DNA of 64,000 nt from Mucilaginibacter aquaedulcis (lineage in GTDB: Bacteria; Bacteroidota; Bacteroidia; Sphingobacteriales; Sphingobacteriaceae), in NCBI RefSeq assembly GCF_030409325.1, contig NZ_JAUFPR010000002.1, forward strand, positions 186,001 to 250,000. The letters run 5' to 3'. The position numbers and the translations under genes are program-made. The notes beneath the pieces are model-generated. The model was not told the origin of the DNA and did no database searches. It saw nothing but the letters and a program-made list of their open reading frames with translations. Below, in pieces: positions 34,277 to 43,115 of the stretch (positions within the stretch are counted from its first letter, which is position 1; each line of letters starts with the position of its first letter).

Positions 34277-36473
34277 ACGAAAGATAAAAGATAGCACCTT
34301 TTCCTGGCTCACTTTCTGCCCAAACTTTTCCATGGTGTTTTTCAACTATACGTTTAACTATAGCCAGCCCAACACCTGTACCTTCAATATCGCCAACATT
34401 TGATAAGCGGTTAAATAAATTGAAGATATTTGGCATCTCAGCCTCCGGTATTCCCAATCCGTTATCTGAAATTTGATACGTAATGGTCTTTTCTTCTACT
34501 TTACCAGCTATGCTAACCTCAGATTTGGAAGCCTTTTGCGAATATTTAACCGCATTACCTATCACGTTTGCAAAAGCCTGCATGAGCATCAGCGGATCGC
34601 CCGATAAATCAGGCATTTCTCCAAATGTTACATGCATATTTTCGGGATAAAGAGGCTCAAGGTCTTTAACAATATCACGAATCATGCTATTCGCCTTTAT
34701 AGGACGAAAGTTGATTTCTAAGCGTCCGATACGTGAATACTCCAACACTTCATTGATCATGAAGTTCATTTTATCTGCCCGATCAACAATTTTACCAACC
34801 ATTTCCCTTTCCCGTTCGCCAAAGGCTTTGGCTCGCTGAATTATTTGGCCATAACTTTTAATAGATGAGATCGGATTTTTCAGATCATGGGAAATTGTGT
34901 AACTAAATGAGTCCAATTCCTCGTACGCAATACGGAGCCTTTCATTAAGTAATCTCAAAGCTCCGGCTTTTAAATTGATGGCGTAATTGATCTCTTCTTT
35001 TAACCTCGTTGCAGAAGCTATTTCTTCCTGGCGCCAGCTATCTGAAACACCTTTTACATTTTGCGACCAAACCTCAAAAGAATGCCGGGGTGAGATATGT
35101 GTCATGCCTCTTTCGTCAAATTCAATTGGTTTATTCGGGTTCCCGGCCCAGTTAATCGTTTGTATATGTTCGGGCTTAAACCATATAATATACTCTTCCA
35201 GTTCTTTAGAAAGCTCAACTACAAGTACTCCACTGGCTATTTCTGCATAAGCAGCACCTTCCGGTAAAATATCCGATAAACAAGTAGTTATATAAAATTG
35301 CTCTTTGATATGTTTTTTAATTACATCGACTAACTCTTTAACCTGATCTTTATTGGGAGTTATACCCAATAGGGTGATCTTCTTTTCGTAGATGAGTGCT
35401 GTCCCTGTAGCGTTGGTCAGATCAAGCAGGGTGTTTTTTTCATTTGTAAGTGCATGATCAATATATTCATTATGCTGCAAGTACTTAGCAATATGGTCCA
35501 GGTTGGCTTTGAAAGCCTCTGCAAGTAGTTGATTTTCTTCGTCCTGTCGAAATTCAAGTGCTGATGAAAGGATTTGTCCGATCAGTTTTGCCGATTCCCG
35601 CGATTTAAAATCAATGAAACGAGGTGTATAGCTATGACAAGCCACCAGTCCCCATAGTTCACCTTTATACATTAAGGAGATACTGAAACTGGACGCAACA
35701 CCCATATTCTTAAGATACTGAATATGAATTGGCGACACCGCCCTCAATTGCGACCATGTAAGATCCAAGGGAGAAGTGTTATTTGCAGACGTAAGAATCC
35801 TTGAGGGCAAACTATGAACATCTGCGATGAGTCTGGTCAGATTTAATTTATAAAGCTCACGTGCCTGTTTAGGGATATCAGATGCAGGATAGTGTAAACC
35901 CAGCCAGCTCTCCAGCGATTCGTTTTTTGCCTCTGCAATTACTTCGCCATGGCCATCTTCTGCAAACCGATATATCATAACCCGATCGTAATGGATGATA
36001 TTCTTTACCTGGTTGGCGGTGTTATTAAGCAGGTTTTGAAGGTTTTTATCGGCAAGCATTTCTGAAACCGATCTGCCGATCATTTTTTGAACATCTGTAT
36101 CTACTGTGGAGCGATCCGGTTCAAACTCCAAAATTTCATAATCATTGCTTTTAGATAGGATCAAATTAAATTTTTGGCCAGAAATAGTGACCTGGTACGG
36201 ATTGATCTGCTCATAGCCACTAAGTCTGCCCAATTGCAATAATTGTTTTAATATGTTTTGATGAACATTTTGCAGAAATGGTTCAATGGCCGTAACCGGC
36301 TTGCCAAGCAGTTCATGTGTTTCTATTGGTATAAATGAACCTATATTTTCGCTGAAAAAAGTTATGTGTTCAGTTTGATCAATAACAACAATAAAGCCAT
36401 GGGATTGAATTTGACCAGGAATATGTATCGGTTCACGGTCGCAATTAGTAAGGTCTACAGTAAATGACATCAT
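34266..36473 (-). CDS. bacteriophytochrome histidine kinase (copy 1)
   Basis: Red/far-red light sensor kinase using biliverdin. Order: PAS domain with the chromophore-binding Cys at position 11 (LTNCDREPIHIPG), GAF domain with PASDIPKQARELYKLNLTRL and SPIHIQYLKNMGV, PHY domain with the tongue region (residues about 325-500), then HisKA with H529 in SYTISHDLKNPISS and an HATPase domain ending TGVGLAIVKRIVEKH. It is 735 residues, with no receiver domain attached and no adjacent response regulator. Its stop overlaps the haem oxygenase stop. An inverted repeat covers its start region. Start: M1 at 36473 is followed by another Met, so translation may begin one codon later. Confidence 0.95.
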   Translation of the reverse strand: MMSFTVDLTNCDREPIHIPGQIQSHGFIVVIDQTEHITFFSENIGSFIPIETHELLGKPVTAIEPFLQNVHQNILKQLLQLGRLSGYEQINPYQVTISGQKFNLILSKSNDYEILEFEPDRSTVDTDVQKMIGRSVSEMLADKNLQNLLNNTANQVKNIIHYDRVMIYRFAEDGHGEVIAEAKNESLESWLGLHYPASDIPKQARELYKLNLTRLIADVHSLPSRILTSANNTSPLDLTWSQLRAVSPIHIQYLKNMGVASSFSISLMYKGELWGLVACHSYTPRFIDFKSRESAKLIGQILSSALEFRQDEENQLLAEAFKANLDHIAKYLQHNEYIDHALTNEKNTLLDLTNATGTALIYEKKITLLGITPNKDQVKELVDVIKKHIKEQFYITTCLSDILPEGAAYAEIASGVLVVELSKELEEYIIWFKPEHIQTINWAGNPNKPIEFDERGMTHISPRHSFEVWSQNVKGVSDSWRQEEIASATRLKEEINYAINLKAGALRLLNERLRIAYEELDSFSYTISHDLKNPISSIKSYGQIIQRAKAFGEREREMVGKIVDRADKMNFMINEVLEYSRIGRLEINFRPIKANSMIRDIVKDLEPLYPENMHVTFGEMPDLSGDPLMLMQAFANVIGNAVKYSQKASKSEVSIAGKVEEKTITYQISDNGLGIPEAEMPNIFNLFNRLSNVGDIEGTGVGLAIVKRIVEKHHGKVWAESEPGKGAIFYLSFKH

Positions 36474-36514
36474 AATCAGATAAGAGGATTGGCTAATATA
36501 GTCTTATCTGATTA
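36473..36514 (-). promoter_or_regulatory. 13-bp inverted repeat over the start of bacteriophytochrome 1
   Basis: TAATCAGATAAGA (36473-36485) is perfectly complementary to TCTTATCTGATTA (36502-36514), with 16 bases between. One arm reaches the start codon itself, so the ribosome site would be hidden when the mRNA folds. It could equally be a protein operator. The gap to the divergent DUF1080 gene holds nothing else I can support. Confidence 0.5.
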
Positions 36515-36693
36515 GTTTGCTAAATTTTATTTAATAATTAAAAATATAAATCAGAAAGATTGTGTTTGGTGGGATTTTATATTACGATAGGTTATAAAAT
36601 TGTATAACCACTGAAGCTTAACTGATCATATTTTTTTGCTTTTAAAACCAAAACCATTATTATTAATAAATGTTAGTTTGTACATTTATCATT

Positions 36694-37680
36694 ATGACAA
36701 AATTACCTGTTTTAAACCAATTGCGCGTACCGCGCCTCATGAGTATTACCGCCATTTTATTTTTAATCATTTTTTCATCCTCACAAAGCATTGCTATACC
36801 CGCTGATCAAGGAAAGGATATTCCGGTTATTGGCCGTTGGGATATAACAATTGATAAAGGTGGCAAAAGTTTGCCATCATGGCTGGAGGTGCAAAAATCA
36901 GGTACACATACGCTGATAGGTAGATTCACTTATGCTTTTGGCAGTGCACGGCCTATTACGGAGGTTAAACCTGAGGGTGGTAAGTATAGTTTTTCTATCC
37001 CACCGCAATGGGAAGAAGGAAACAGGAATATGGATTTTGAATTTGAGGTTGATGGCGACCAGTTAAAAGGCACCATGGTTTATACAGATGGCGTTACTTA
37101 TCATTTTACGGGTGTACGGGCTCCATTACTTACCCGGAATGCAGCACCGGCTTGGGGTAGTCCGATTAAGTTGTTTAACGGAAAAGATACCAAGGGGTGG
37201 CATACCGATGGTAAAAATCAATGGACAGTAGAAAATGGCATTCTTAGAAGCCTGCATTCAGGAGCCAATCTGATCAGTGACCAAAAGTTTACAGACTTTA
37301 AGCTTCATATCGAATTTAGGTATCAAAAGGGCAGCAATAGTGGTGTTTACCTTAGGGGAAGGTATGAAACACAGATAATTGATACTAAAACAGGCGATCC
37401 GGAGCCTATCAACAATCAGTTTAGCGCCATTTACGGCTTTTTACCACCAAATAAAATGATGGCTAAAGATGCCGGACAATGGCAATCTTATGATATTACT
37501 TTGGTTGGCCGGTTGGTTACTATTGTTGCTAATGGAACCATGGTAATATGCAAACAAGAAATTCCTGGGCTTACAGGGGGTGCTATCGACAGCAAAGAGG
37601 GTGAACCAGGTCCGATTCTTATTCAGGGTGATCATGGCCCAATTGATTACCGGAATATTGTAATAACACCGGTAAAATAG
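36694..37680 (+). CDS. DUF1080 (3-keto-disaccharide hydrolase-like) exported protein
   Basis: A secreted protein with a jelly-roll domain of the DUF1080 family (about residues 155-325, e.g. FNGKDTKGWHTDGKNQWTVENGIL and SNSGVYLRGRYETQI). Family members hydrolyse 3-keto-glycosides or act as concanavalin-like sugar-binding domains. Before it lies a second beta-rich segment (about 40-140, IPVIGRWDITIDKGGKSLPSW). The signal peptide is near residues 16-35. ATG 36694 is preferred; ATG 36670 adds eight residues in front of an already long signal region. It stands alone and ends in a shared two-way terminator with the AraC-type gene. Confidence 0.82.
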   Translation: MTKLPVLNQLRVPRLMSITAILFLIIFSSSQSIAIPADQGKDIPVIGRWDITIDKGGKSLPSWLEVQKSGTHTLIGRFTYAFGSARPITEVKPEGGKYSFSIPPQWEEGNRNMDFEFEVDGDQLKGTMVYTDGVTYHFTGVRAPLLTRNAAPAWGSPIKLFNGKDTKGWHTDGKNQWTVENGILRSLHSGANLISDQKFTDFKLHIEFRYQKGSNSGVYLRGRYETQIIDTKTGDPEPINNQFSAIYGFLPPNKMMAKDAGQWQSYDITLVGRLVTIVANGTMVICKQEIPGLTGGAIDSKEGEPGPILIQGDHGPIDYRNIVITPVK

Positions 37681-37681
37681 T

Positions 37682-37721
37682 TTAACAAGCCTGGTTCTCA
37701 TTCGCAAACCAGGCTTGTTAA
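37682..37721. terminator. two-way terminator, 15-bp perfect stem
   Basis: TTAACAAGCCTGGTT (37682-37696) pairs with AACCAGGCTTGTTAA (37707-37721), leaving a 10-base loop. It starts right after the DUF1080 stop and overlaps the stop codon of the convergent AraC-type gene, so it serves both genes. Confidence 0.85.
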
Positions 37722-38641
37722 TTAAAAGATCGTCTGAACTCCAGAGGAGAAAGGTTGGTTTTTGTTTTAAATAATTTACTGAACGATTGCGAATGTTCAA
37801 AACCCAATGCGTAAGCAACCTCGCTTACAGATAAATTGGTAGTTGATAGTTTCTCCTTAGCCTTTTCTATGAGTTTATTATGTATATGCTGCTGGGCGTT
37901 TTGGCCGGTTAATGAACGAAGCATATCACTCAAATAACTTGACGACAAATGTACTTGATCGGCAAGGTATTGAACGGTCGGAATACCCTCTCGTAAAGAC
38001 TTTTCGTCAGCGAAGTATGTATCCAGAATTCCCTCTAACTGTTGCAGCAGGTTACTGCTAACAGCTTTGCGCGTAATAAACTGGCGTTTGTAAAACCGAT
38101 CAGCATAACTAAGCAACAATTCAATTTGTGAAATGATCACCTGTTGGCTATGGTCATCAATCCGGCTATTTAATTCGTGTTCAATCATCTTGAATACTGC
38201 AATTATGGTTTCTTTTTCCTGATCAGAAAGGTGCAAACCTTCGTTGGCGGCGTATGAAAAAAAGCCATAATTCTTGATTGTTTTGGCTAAAGGATAATTC
38301 CATAAAAAATCGGGATGGATCAGCAATGTATAGAGGGAGCATTCCCTGATCTCCTGCTCATCATTCGCGCCGATCACCTGGTTGGGTGCGGCAAATAATA
38401 AACCGCCTTCGTCAAAGTCATAATGTCCTTGTCCATATTTTATTCTTCCGCTGAGCTTTGGCCGGTAAGATATTTTATAAAATTTCAGCACGTGAGCTTG
38501 CGGAGATCCATTTAAATGGGAGGGTGGGGTTGTGTTATTGAGTAAACTTATCAGCGGGTGTTTCGGCTGAGGTAAACCTAAAGCCCGGTGTGCTTCTGAC
38601 AAAGAATCAAATTGATGAGGGATATTATCTTCTTTTTTCAT
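37718..38641 (-). CDS. AraC-family transcriptional regulator
   Basis: A 307-residue DNA-binding regulator. The N-terminal ~190 residues form a cupin-like sensing domain; the C-terminal ~100 residues form the double helix-turn-helix of the AraC/XylS family, with LADQVHLSSSYLSDMLRSLTG and the second motif SEVAYALGFEHSQSFSKLFKTKT. It is encoded 69 bases after the SDR gene on the same strand, so it probably controls that gene or is cotranscribed with it. The inducer is unknown. Confidence 0.93.
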   Translation of the reverse strand: MKKEDNIPHQFDSLSEAHRALGLPQPKHPLISLLNNTTPPSHLNGSPQAHVLKFYKISYRPKLSGRIKYGQGHYDFDEGGLLFAAPNQVIGANDEQEIRECSLYTLLIHPDFLWNYPLAKTIKNYGFFSYAANEGLHLSDQEKETIIAVFKMIEHELNSRIDDHSQQVIISQIELLLSYADRFYKRQFITRKAVSSNLLQQLEGILDTYFADEKSLREGIPTVQYLADQVHLSSSYLSDMLRSLTGQNAQQHIHNKLIEKAKEKLSTTNLSVSEVAYALGFEHSQSFSKLFKTKTNLSPLEFRRSFN

Positions 38642-38710
38642 AATGAAATTAATGCAATGATAACCGATAATGTTTTACTTACCGGTCATTATAAGGTCTT
38701 TATTCACAGC

Positions 38711-39553
38711 TTATTTTAAGTTTCCCTGAGCCGATTCAGAAACGACCTGCCAGCTTTCCCAGGTACTTATCCGTTCAGCATAGGCTGCGCGCAGCCAGGC
38801 CAAATTATGACTGCCAAGGTTAAAACGCAGGGGAGGGTTTTCCGTATCAACAATCTGAAAAAGTGCCTGAGGTGTAGCATTCGGATCGCCTCTTTCCATG
38901 TCTTTTAAGCTGTCAGTAAATTGTTTTTTAAAGTCGGCGTAAATATCAAGTCCGCTGGCAAACTTCAAAGAATCCTGACTTCCAAACTCGGTAGCATAAG
39001 CTCCCGGCTCAATAATGGTTACGTGTATGCCAAAAGCTTTAACTTCAGCGGCCAGACTTTCATGTATAGCTTCAAAAGCCCATTTAGACGAACAGTAATA
39101 GCCAATCACCGGCATAGTTACATGACCAAGACCACTTGATACCCCCAGAATGTGGCCGCCACCTTGTTGTCTTAATAAAGGCAACGCCGCTTTAATAACA
39201 GCCAGCGTTCCGAAAATATTGGTTTCATAAAGCGCGTGCACCTCGTTTGCGCTGGCTTCTTCGATGGTGCCAACCAATGAATAACCGGCATTATTAATTA
39301 CAACATCAAGCTTTCCGAAATGTTCATAGGCTTGCGTTACGGCAGTTTTTACCTGGTCAGGTTTGGTAACGTCAAGTTCTAAGGTCAACACATTTGCTCC
39401 GTATTTTTCCTGTAAACTATTTAAACTTGCCACTGAGCGTGCAGTGGCTGCAACCTTGTCACCACGTTTTAAGGCAGCATCAGCCCAAATACTTCCAAAC
39501 CCACGGGAGGCGCCTGTGATGAACCAAACTTTACTATTTTTTTGATGTTCCAT
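38711..39553 (-). CDS. SDR-family oxidoreductase
   Basis: A 280-residue NAD(P)-dependent short-chain dehydrogenase/reductase. Cofactor motif TGASRGFGSIWADAA near residue 14, NNAGYSL about 87, and the active-site YYCSSKWAFEAIHES (Tyr and Lys). The ARSVASL stretch after the second strand favours NADP. The substrate is not known. An AraC-type regulator follows on the same strand, a common pairing for inducible aldehyde/ketone reductases. It is divergent from the TPR kinase gene, with a 177-base gap. Confidence 0.93.
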   Translation of the reverse strand: MEHQKNSKVWFITGASRGFGSIWADAALKRGDKVAATARSVASLNSLQEKYGANVLTLELDVTKPDQVKTAVTQAYEHFGKLDVVINNAGYSLVGTIEEASANEVHALYETNIFGTLAVIKAALPLLRQQGGGHILGVSSGLGHVTMPVIGYYCSSKWAFEAIHESLAAEVKAFGIHVTIIEPGAYATEFGSQDSLKFASGLDIYADFKKQFTDSLKDMERGDPNATPQALFQIVDTENPPLRFNLGSHNLAWLRAAYAERISTWESWQVVSESAQGNLK

Positions 39554-39730
39554 GATTTCCTTTTTTAATTAATGATAAGGCAAATGTCAGTTGTTATCGG
39601 CTGCCTCATGTAGCCTAACCGGGGACATTTGTAGCCGGAATGAGAAATTGATGTAAATAAGAGCAATTAGTTAGTAGGGGTAGTGTAGTTGAATTTATAA
39701 CATGAATGGCGGAAAATCCGTATTAAGCCT

Positions 39731-41674
39731 ATGCGTTACTTACTAACCATTTCTTACCTTATCATCGCTACAACGCTTTTTGCTCAACAACCAGCTGCAC
39801 AGGTAGCCCGATTGAAAGCAGCTCCGGAAACCGAAAAAATAAGGATTTATATTGCTTTGAGTCAGTCTTATGCTGAAAATCAGCCAGATTCGGCTGTTCA
39901 CTATGCCAATGAGGGTATGAAGCTGGCCGAAAAACTTGGTGAAAGGCAAGGTCAGGCTTCGCTGCTTCTGGCTTTAGGTAATGTGAATGCGTTACATCAT
40001 CATACAGAACTGGCCCGTAGTTTTTATAACGAAGCGCTTGGCTTATACCGTCGTCTGCAAGACGCGGCCGGTGTTGCCCATACCTATGATCAGCTCGGAT
40101 TATTAGATGGTAATACCCATAATTTTAGTCAGGCACTAAAATATTATCAGGATAGCCGTGACAGTAGCGGCCTTATCGGCACTTACGAGGATCTGGGCAA
40201 GGCCGCAGAAGAAAAGGGTGAACATGAAAAAGCGTTAAGCTGGTATCTGCGTGCCGTTACCCAATATGAACACCGCAAACAACAGCCCGAAACTTATTTT
40301 GTGCTGCTGCAAAACATTGGTAAGCTTTATCAACAAAAAGGCGACGGTGCCAAGGGTTTGCGTTACCTGGAAGAAGGCGTACGTAAAAGTAATCAGCAGG
40401 GAAACGACACAAGCGAGATACATCTGTTGAATACAGAAGGTCAGTTATTAATTCAAGATCATGAATCTGTAAAGGCTTTAATGCGCTTTAAACAAGCACT
40501 TACAGAAGCCAAAAAATATCATCAGCCTGACGAACAGGCAGAGGCTTTAATCGGTATTGCAGGCGTGCTTCAAAAGCAAGATGCAGGTACCAGTATCCAA
40601 GATCTGCAGCAGGCGCTGAATATTGCAGAGGGGCTTAATGCTCCTAAACTGGAAGCCCGGATCTATGAGGCAATGGCCGGAGTTTATCGCCAGCAAAAGA
40701 ATTATAAAGAAGCAATGATTGCCCTTGCGGAAGAACATCATTTGGTTGATAGCTTACTTAATGCAGATACGGTTAAAGAAATAGCCGCTTTAGATAGTAG
40801 CTATGTGTTGGAGCGCTCCCGGGAAAAAACTACGACATTGGAGCAGCTTAACAGGGCGGAGCAAACCAAATTACGCCTGGCACTTGTGGCTGGCGGAGCT
40901 GTAATTCTTGTTTTTGTACTGCTTTGGTTGTACCTGCGTAAAGTAAAACGCCTTAATGCCGAGCTTCAACATTTGAACGTTGAATTATCAAACTCTAACC
41001 GCGTAAAAGATACCTTGTTCTCCGTTATCGGTCATGATCTGAAAGGGCCAGCCGGCAGTGCTGCTCAACTGTTTGAACTGATGGAAACGGAAGATTTTAC
41101 CCAGGACGAGATGAAATCAATGATCACCGAGTTGCGCAAGCAAACCAGTGCTTCGCTCGAGCTGCTTCAGGCTTTATTTGAATGGGGAAAGGCGCAATTA
41201 CAGGGCATCCGGGTTAATCCTTCAGATTTTTATATTCAGCCCGTAGTGGAACGTTGCATACATCTGCTTAGTCAGCAGGCCGCGCAAAAAAACATCATGT
41301 TATCAGCCGATTTGCCCAACGATCTTAAGATTCACGCAGATGTAAATCATTTTGAATTTATTATCCGTAATCTCTTATCTAATGCTATCAAATTTAGTTA
41401 TGAAGGCGGGGTGATCAATGTTGAGGTTCGCCTGCCAACACAGAAAGAGATTATATTATCTGTAAAAGATCAGGGTATTGGTATAAGTCCGGAACAGCAG
41501 GCCGTTTTCCTGACAAGCAACCTGAAGGTTAGTTTCGGTACCAAAAAAGAACAGGGTAGTGGTCTGGGATTATTACTCACCAAAGATTTTATCAAGGTCA
41601 ATCACGGGCGCATCTGGCTGCAGAGTGAGCCGGGACAGGGAACTGTTTTTTACGTATCTATGCCTGCTGTTTAA
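39731..41674 (+). CDS. TPR-repeat sensor histidine kinase
   Basis: A 647-residue sensor kinase with a signal peptide (residues 1-19, LFAQQ), periplasmic tetratricopeptide repeats (about 25-340, e.g. LLLALGNVNALHHHTELARS and ALIGIAGVLQKQ), one transmembrane helix (about 385-405, LALVAGGAVILVFVLLWLYL), a short coiled-coil and a cytosolic kinase. H435 lies in SVIGHDLKGPAG (H box) and the ATPase domain has IRNLLSNAIKFS, DQGIGIS and GSGLGLLLTKDF. No response regulator is adjacent, so its partner is elsewhere. This TPR-HK design is typical of Bacteroidota. The signal is unknown. Confidence 0.93.
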   Translation: MRYLLTISYLIIATTLFAQQPAAQVARLKAAPETEKIRIYIALSQSYAENQPDSAVHYANEGMKLAEKLGERQGQASLLLALGNVNALHHHTELARSFYNEALGLYRRLQDAAGVAHTYDQLGLLDGNTHNFSQALKYYQDSRDSSGLIGTYEDLGKAAEEKGEHEKALSWYLRAVTQYEHRKQQPETYFVLLQNIGKLYQQKGDGAKGLRYLEEGVRKSNQQGNDTSEIHLLNTEGQLLIQDHESVKALMRFKQALTEAKKYHQPDEQAEALIGIAGVLQKQDAGTSIQDLQQALNIAEGLNAPKLEARIYEAMAGVYRQQKNYKEAMIALAEEHHLVDSLLNADTVKEIAALDSSYVLERSREKTTTLEQLNRAEQTKLRLALVAGGAVILVFVLLWLYLRKVKRLNAELQHLNVELSNSNRVKDTLFSVIGHDLKGPAGSAAQLFELMETEDFTQDEMKSMITELRKQTSASLELLQALFEWGKAQLQGIRVNPSDFYIQPVVERCIHLLSQQAAQKNIMLSADLPNDLKIHADVNHFEFIIRNLLSNAIKFSYEGGVINVEVRLPTQKEIILSVKDQGIGISPEQQAVFLTSNLKVSFGTKKEQGSGLGLLLTKDFIKVNHGRIWLQSEPGQGTVFYVSMPAV

Positions 41675-41847
41675 GCTATTTGGCTAATGGGTATTCATTC
41701 GCGGAAAATTCCAATTCAAAAAAAAATGGTTGAATCATAGTTTATAACCTCCTTTTCGTCGATACAAAGTACCTGAATACCGATTGCTTAAGTATAACTA
41801 AGCTAATTCGTGTATCTTCCGCCATTGTCATTAGTTAATACTTTCTT

Positions 41848-43050
41848 ATGAAATCACAAAATGAACTGATATGGTCAAGGCGGGCGTTTTTGACTACCAT
41901 GGCCGGTACTGGTGCCGCAGCAATGTTAAGCCCTTTAGCAACCTGGGCGATTGACAATATTGATCCAAGAGTAGCAAAAATTGTAGCAGATACAATCGGG
42001 GTAGATACGCATAACCATATCGACGTTCCGCTTATAAAAGGAGAATTGCCTGGTCCGGATATTGACCTGGCGGGTGAAATGAAAAGATCTGGGTTATCAG
42101 CAGTATGCATGACCTTCGCACTCGATTACCAGCCTTTGCAAACTATGGGGGAGGCTTGGGATCGCTTTCAGAATGGACTTAACGCGATGGATCATCAACT
42201 AAAAAACAATAGAATGAAGCGAGCCATGAATTTTGCAGATCTCAAAGCCGCTCATGATAAACATCAACCTATAGTTATTCAGTCTGTTGAAGGAGGCCAT
42301 TTTCTGGAAGGAAAACTGGACAGGTTAAGCATTGCATATGAACGGGGCTTAAGGCACTTTACATTGCTTCATGACAGTGACGCCTCCGTTCCATTGGGCG
42401 ATGTTTATACTAATCCCGCTCGTTTTGGTGGATTAACTACGTTTGGAATAGATGTAGTTAAGGAATGCAATAAACAAGGAATACTCATTGATCTGGCTCA
42501 TTGTAATGCAGATGCTATTGCGGCTGCGCTTAAGCTTGCTACACATCCTGTCATCATCTCTCATACAGGGCTTGATACGCAACTGGGGCAAAATGCTAAC
42601 ATGGCGAGAATGATGCGACCACGGTTGATCAGCAAAGAGCAAGCTAAAATTGTGGCCGACGCTGGTGGCGTGATCGGTGTATGGACGCATTTGGCAGATA
42701 CCCCCTTAGCTTATGCCCAAAATATTCGGGCTTTGGTAGATGTGATTGGTGTGGATCATGCCTGTATCGGTACCGATACCAAATTGACACCTGCTTACAG
42801 GTCGCCTGGCAATTTCGGAGAATCCGGAAAAAAACCTGATGGTGCGCCCGGTGACAGACCGCAAAATAACCATAGGGTAGGTGAACGTACAAATGAAGCA
42901 TGGGAAAACCAGAACGCCGGATTTTATTATGCCGTTGTTGATGCGCTTCTAAAAACGGGTTTTCAGGAAGATGAAATCTCCAAAATAGGTGGAGGTAACT
43001 TCTGCCGGGTGTTTAATGCAGCTACATCAGGTAATCATAAAGGAAGATAA
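41848..43050 (+). CDS. membrane dipeptidase (M19) family protein
   Basis: An exported zinc metallo-enzyme of the renal dipeptidase family. The N-terminal signal looks Tat-like (SRRAFLTTMAGTGAAAMLSP). Metal-binding blocks are visible: DTHNHIDV near residue 53, the bridging Glu in SVEGGHFLEG near 150, the zinc His in LAHCNADA and in ISHTGLD. 400 residues is normal. Bacterial members cleave dipeptides, often with a D-residue, in the periplasm. It is followed 65 bases later by GH43 on the same strand, and may be cotranscribed, but with no obvious metabolic link. Confidence 0.9.
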   Translation: MKSQNELIWSRRAFLTTMAGTGAAAMLSPLATWAIDNIDPRVAKIVADTIGVDTHNHIDVPLIKGELPGPDIDLAGEMKRSGLSAVCMTFALDYQPLQTMGEAWDRFQNGLNAMDHQLKNNRMKRAMNFADLKAAHDKHQPIVIQSVEGGHFLEGKLDRLSIAYERGLRHFTLLHDSDASVPLGDVYTNPARFGGLTTFGIDVVKECNKQGILIDLAHCNADAIAAALKLATHPVIISHTGLDTQLGQNANMARMMRPRLISKEQAKIVADAGGVIGVWTHLADTPLAYAQNIRALVDVIGVDHACIGTDTKLTPAYRSPGNFGESGKKPDGAPGDRPQNNHRVGERTNEAWENQNAGFYYAVVDALLKTGFQEDEISKIGGGNFCRVFNAATSGNHKGR

Positions 43051-43115
43051 ATCCGAATCAGGAAGTTTGCATTGCAGGGAAAATTATTAGATTAGCTGTT
43101 AACCAGTATTAACCT

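Noticed and set aside
39579..39637. CAAATGTC/GACATTTG inverted pair near the SDR and TPR-kinase starts
   Set aside because: The arms are short and about 40 bases apart; such pairs are expected by chance in AT-rich DNA.
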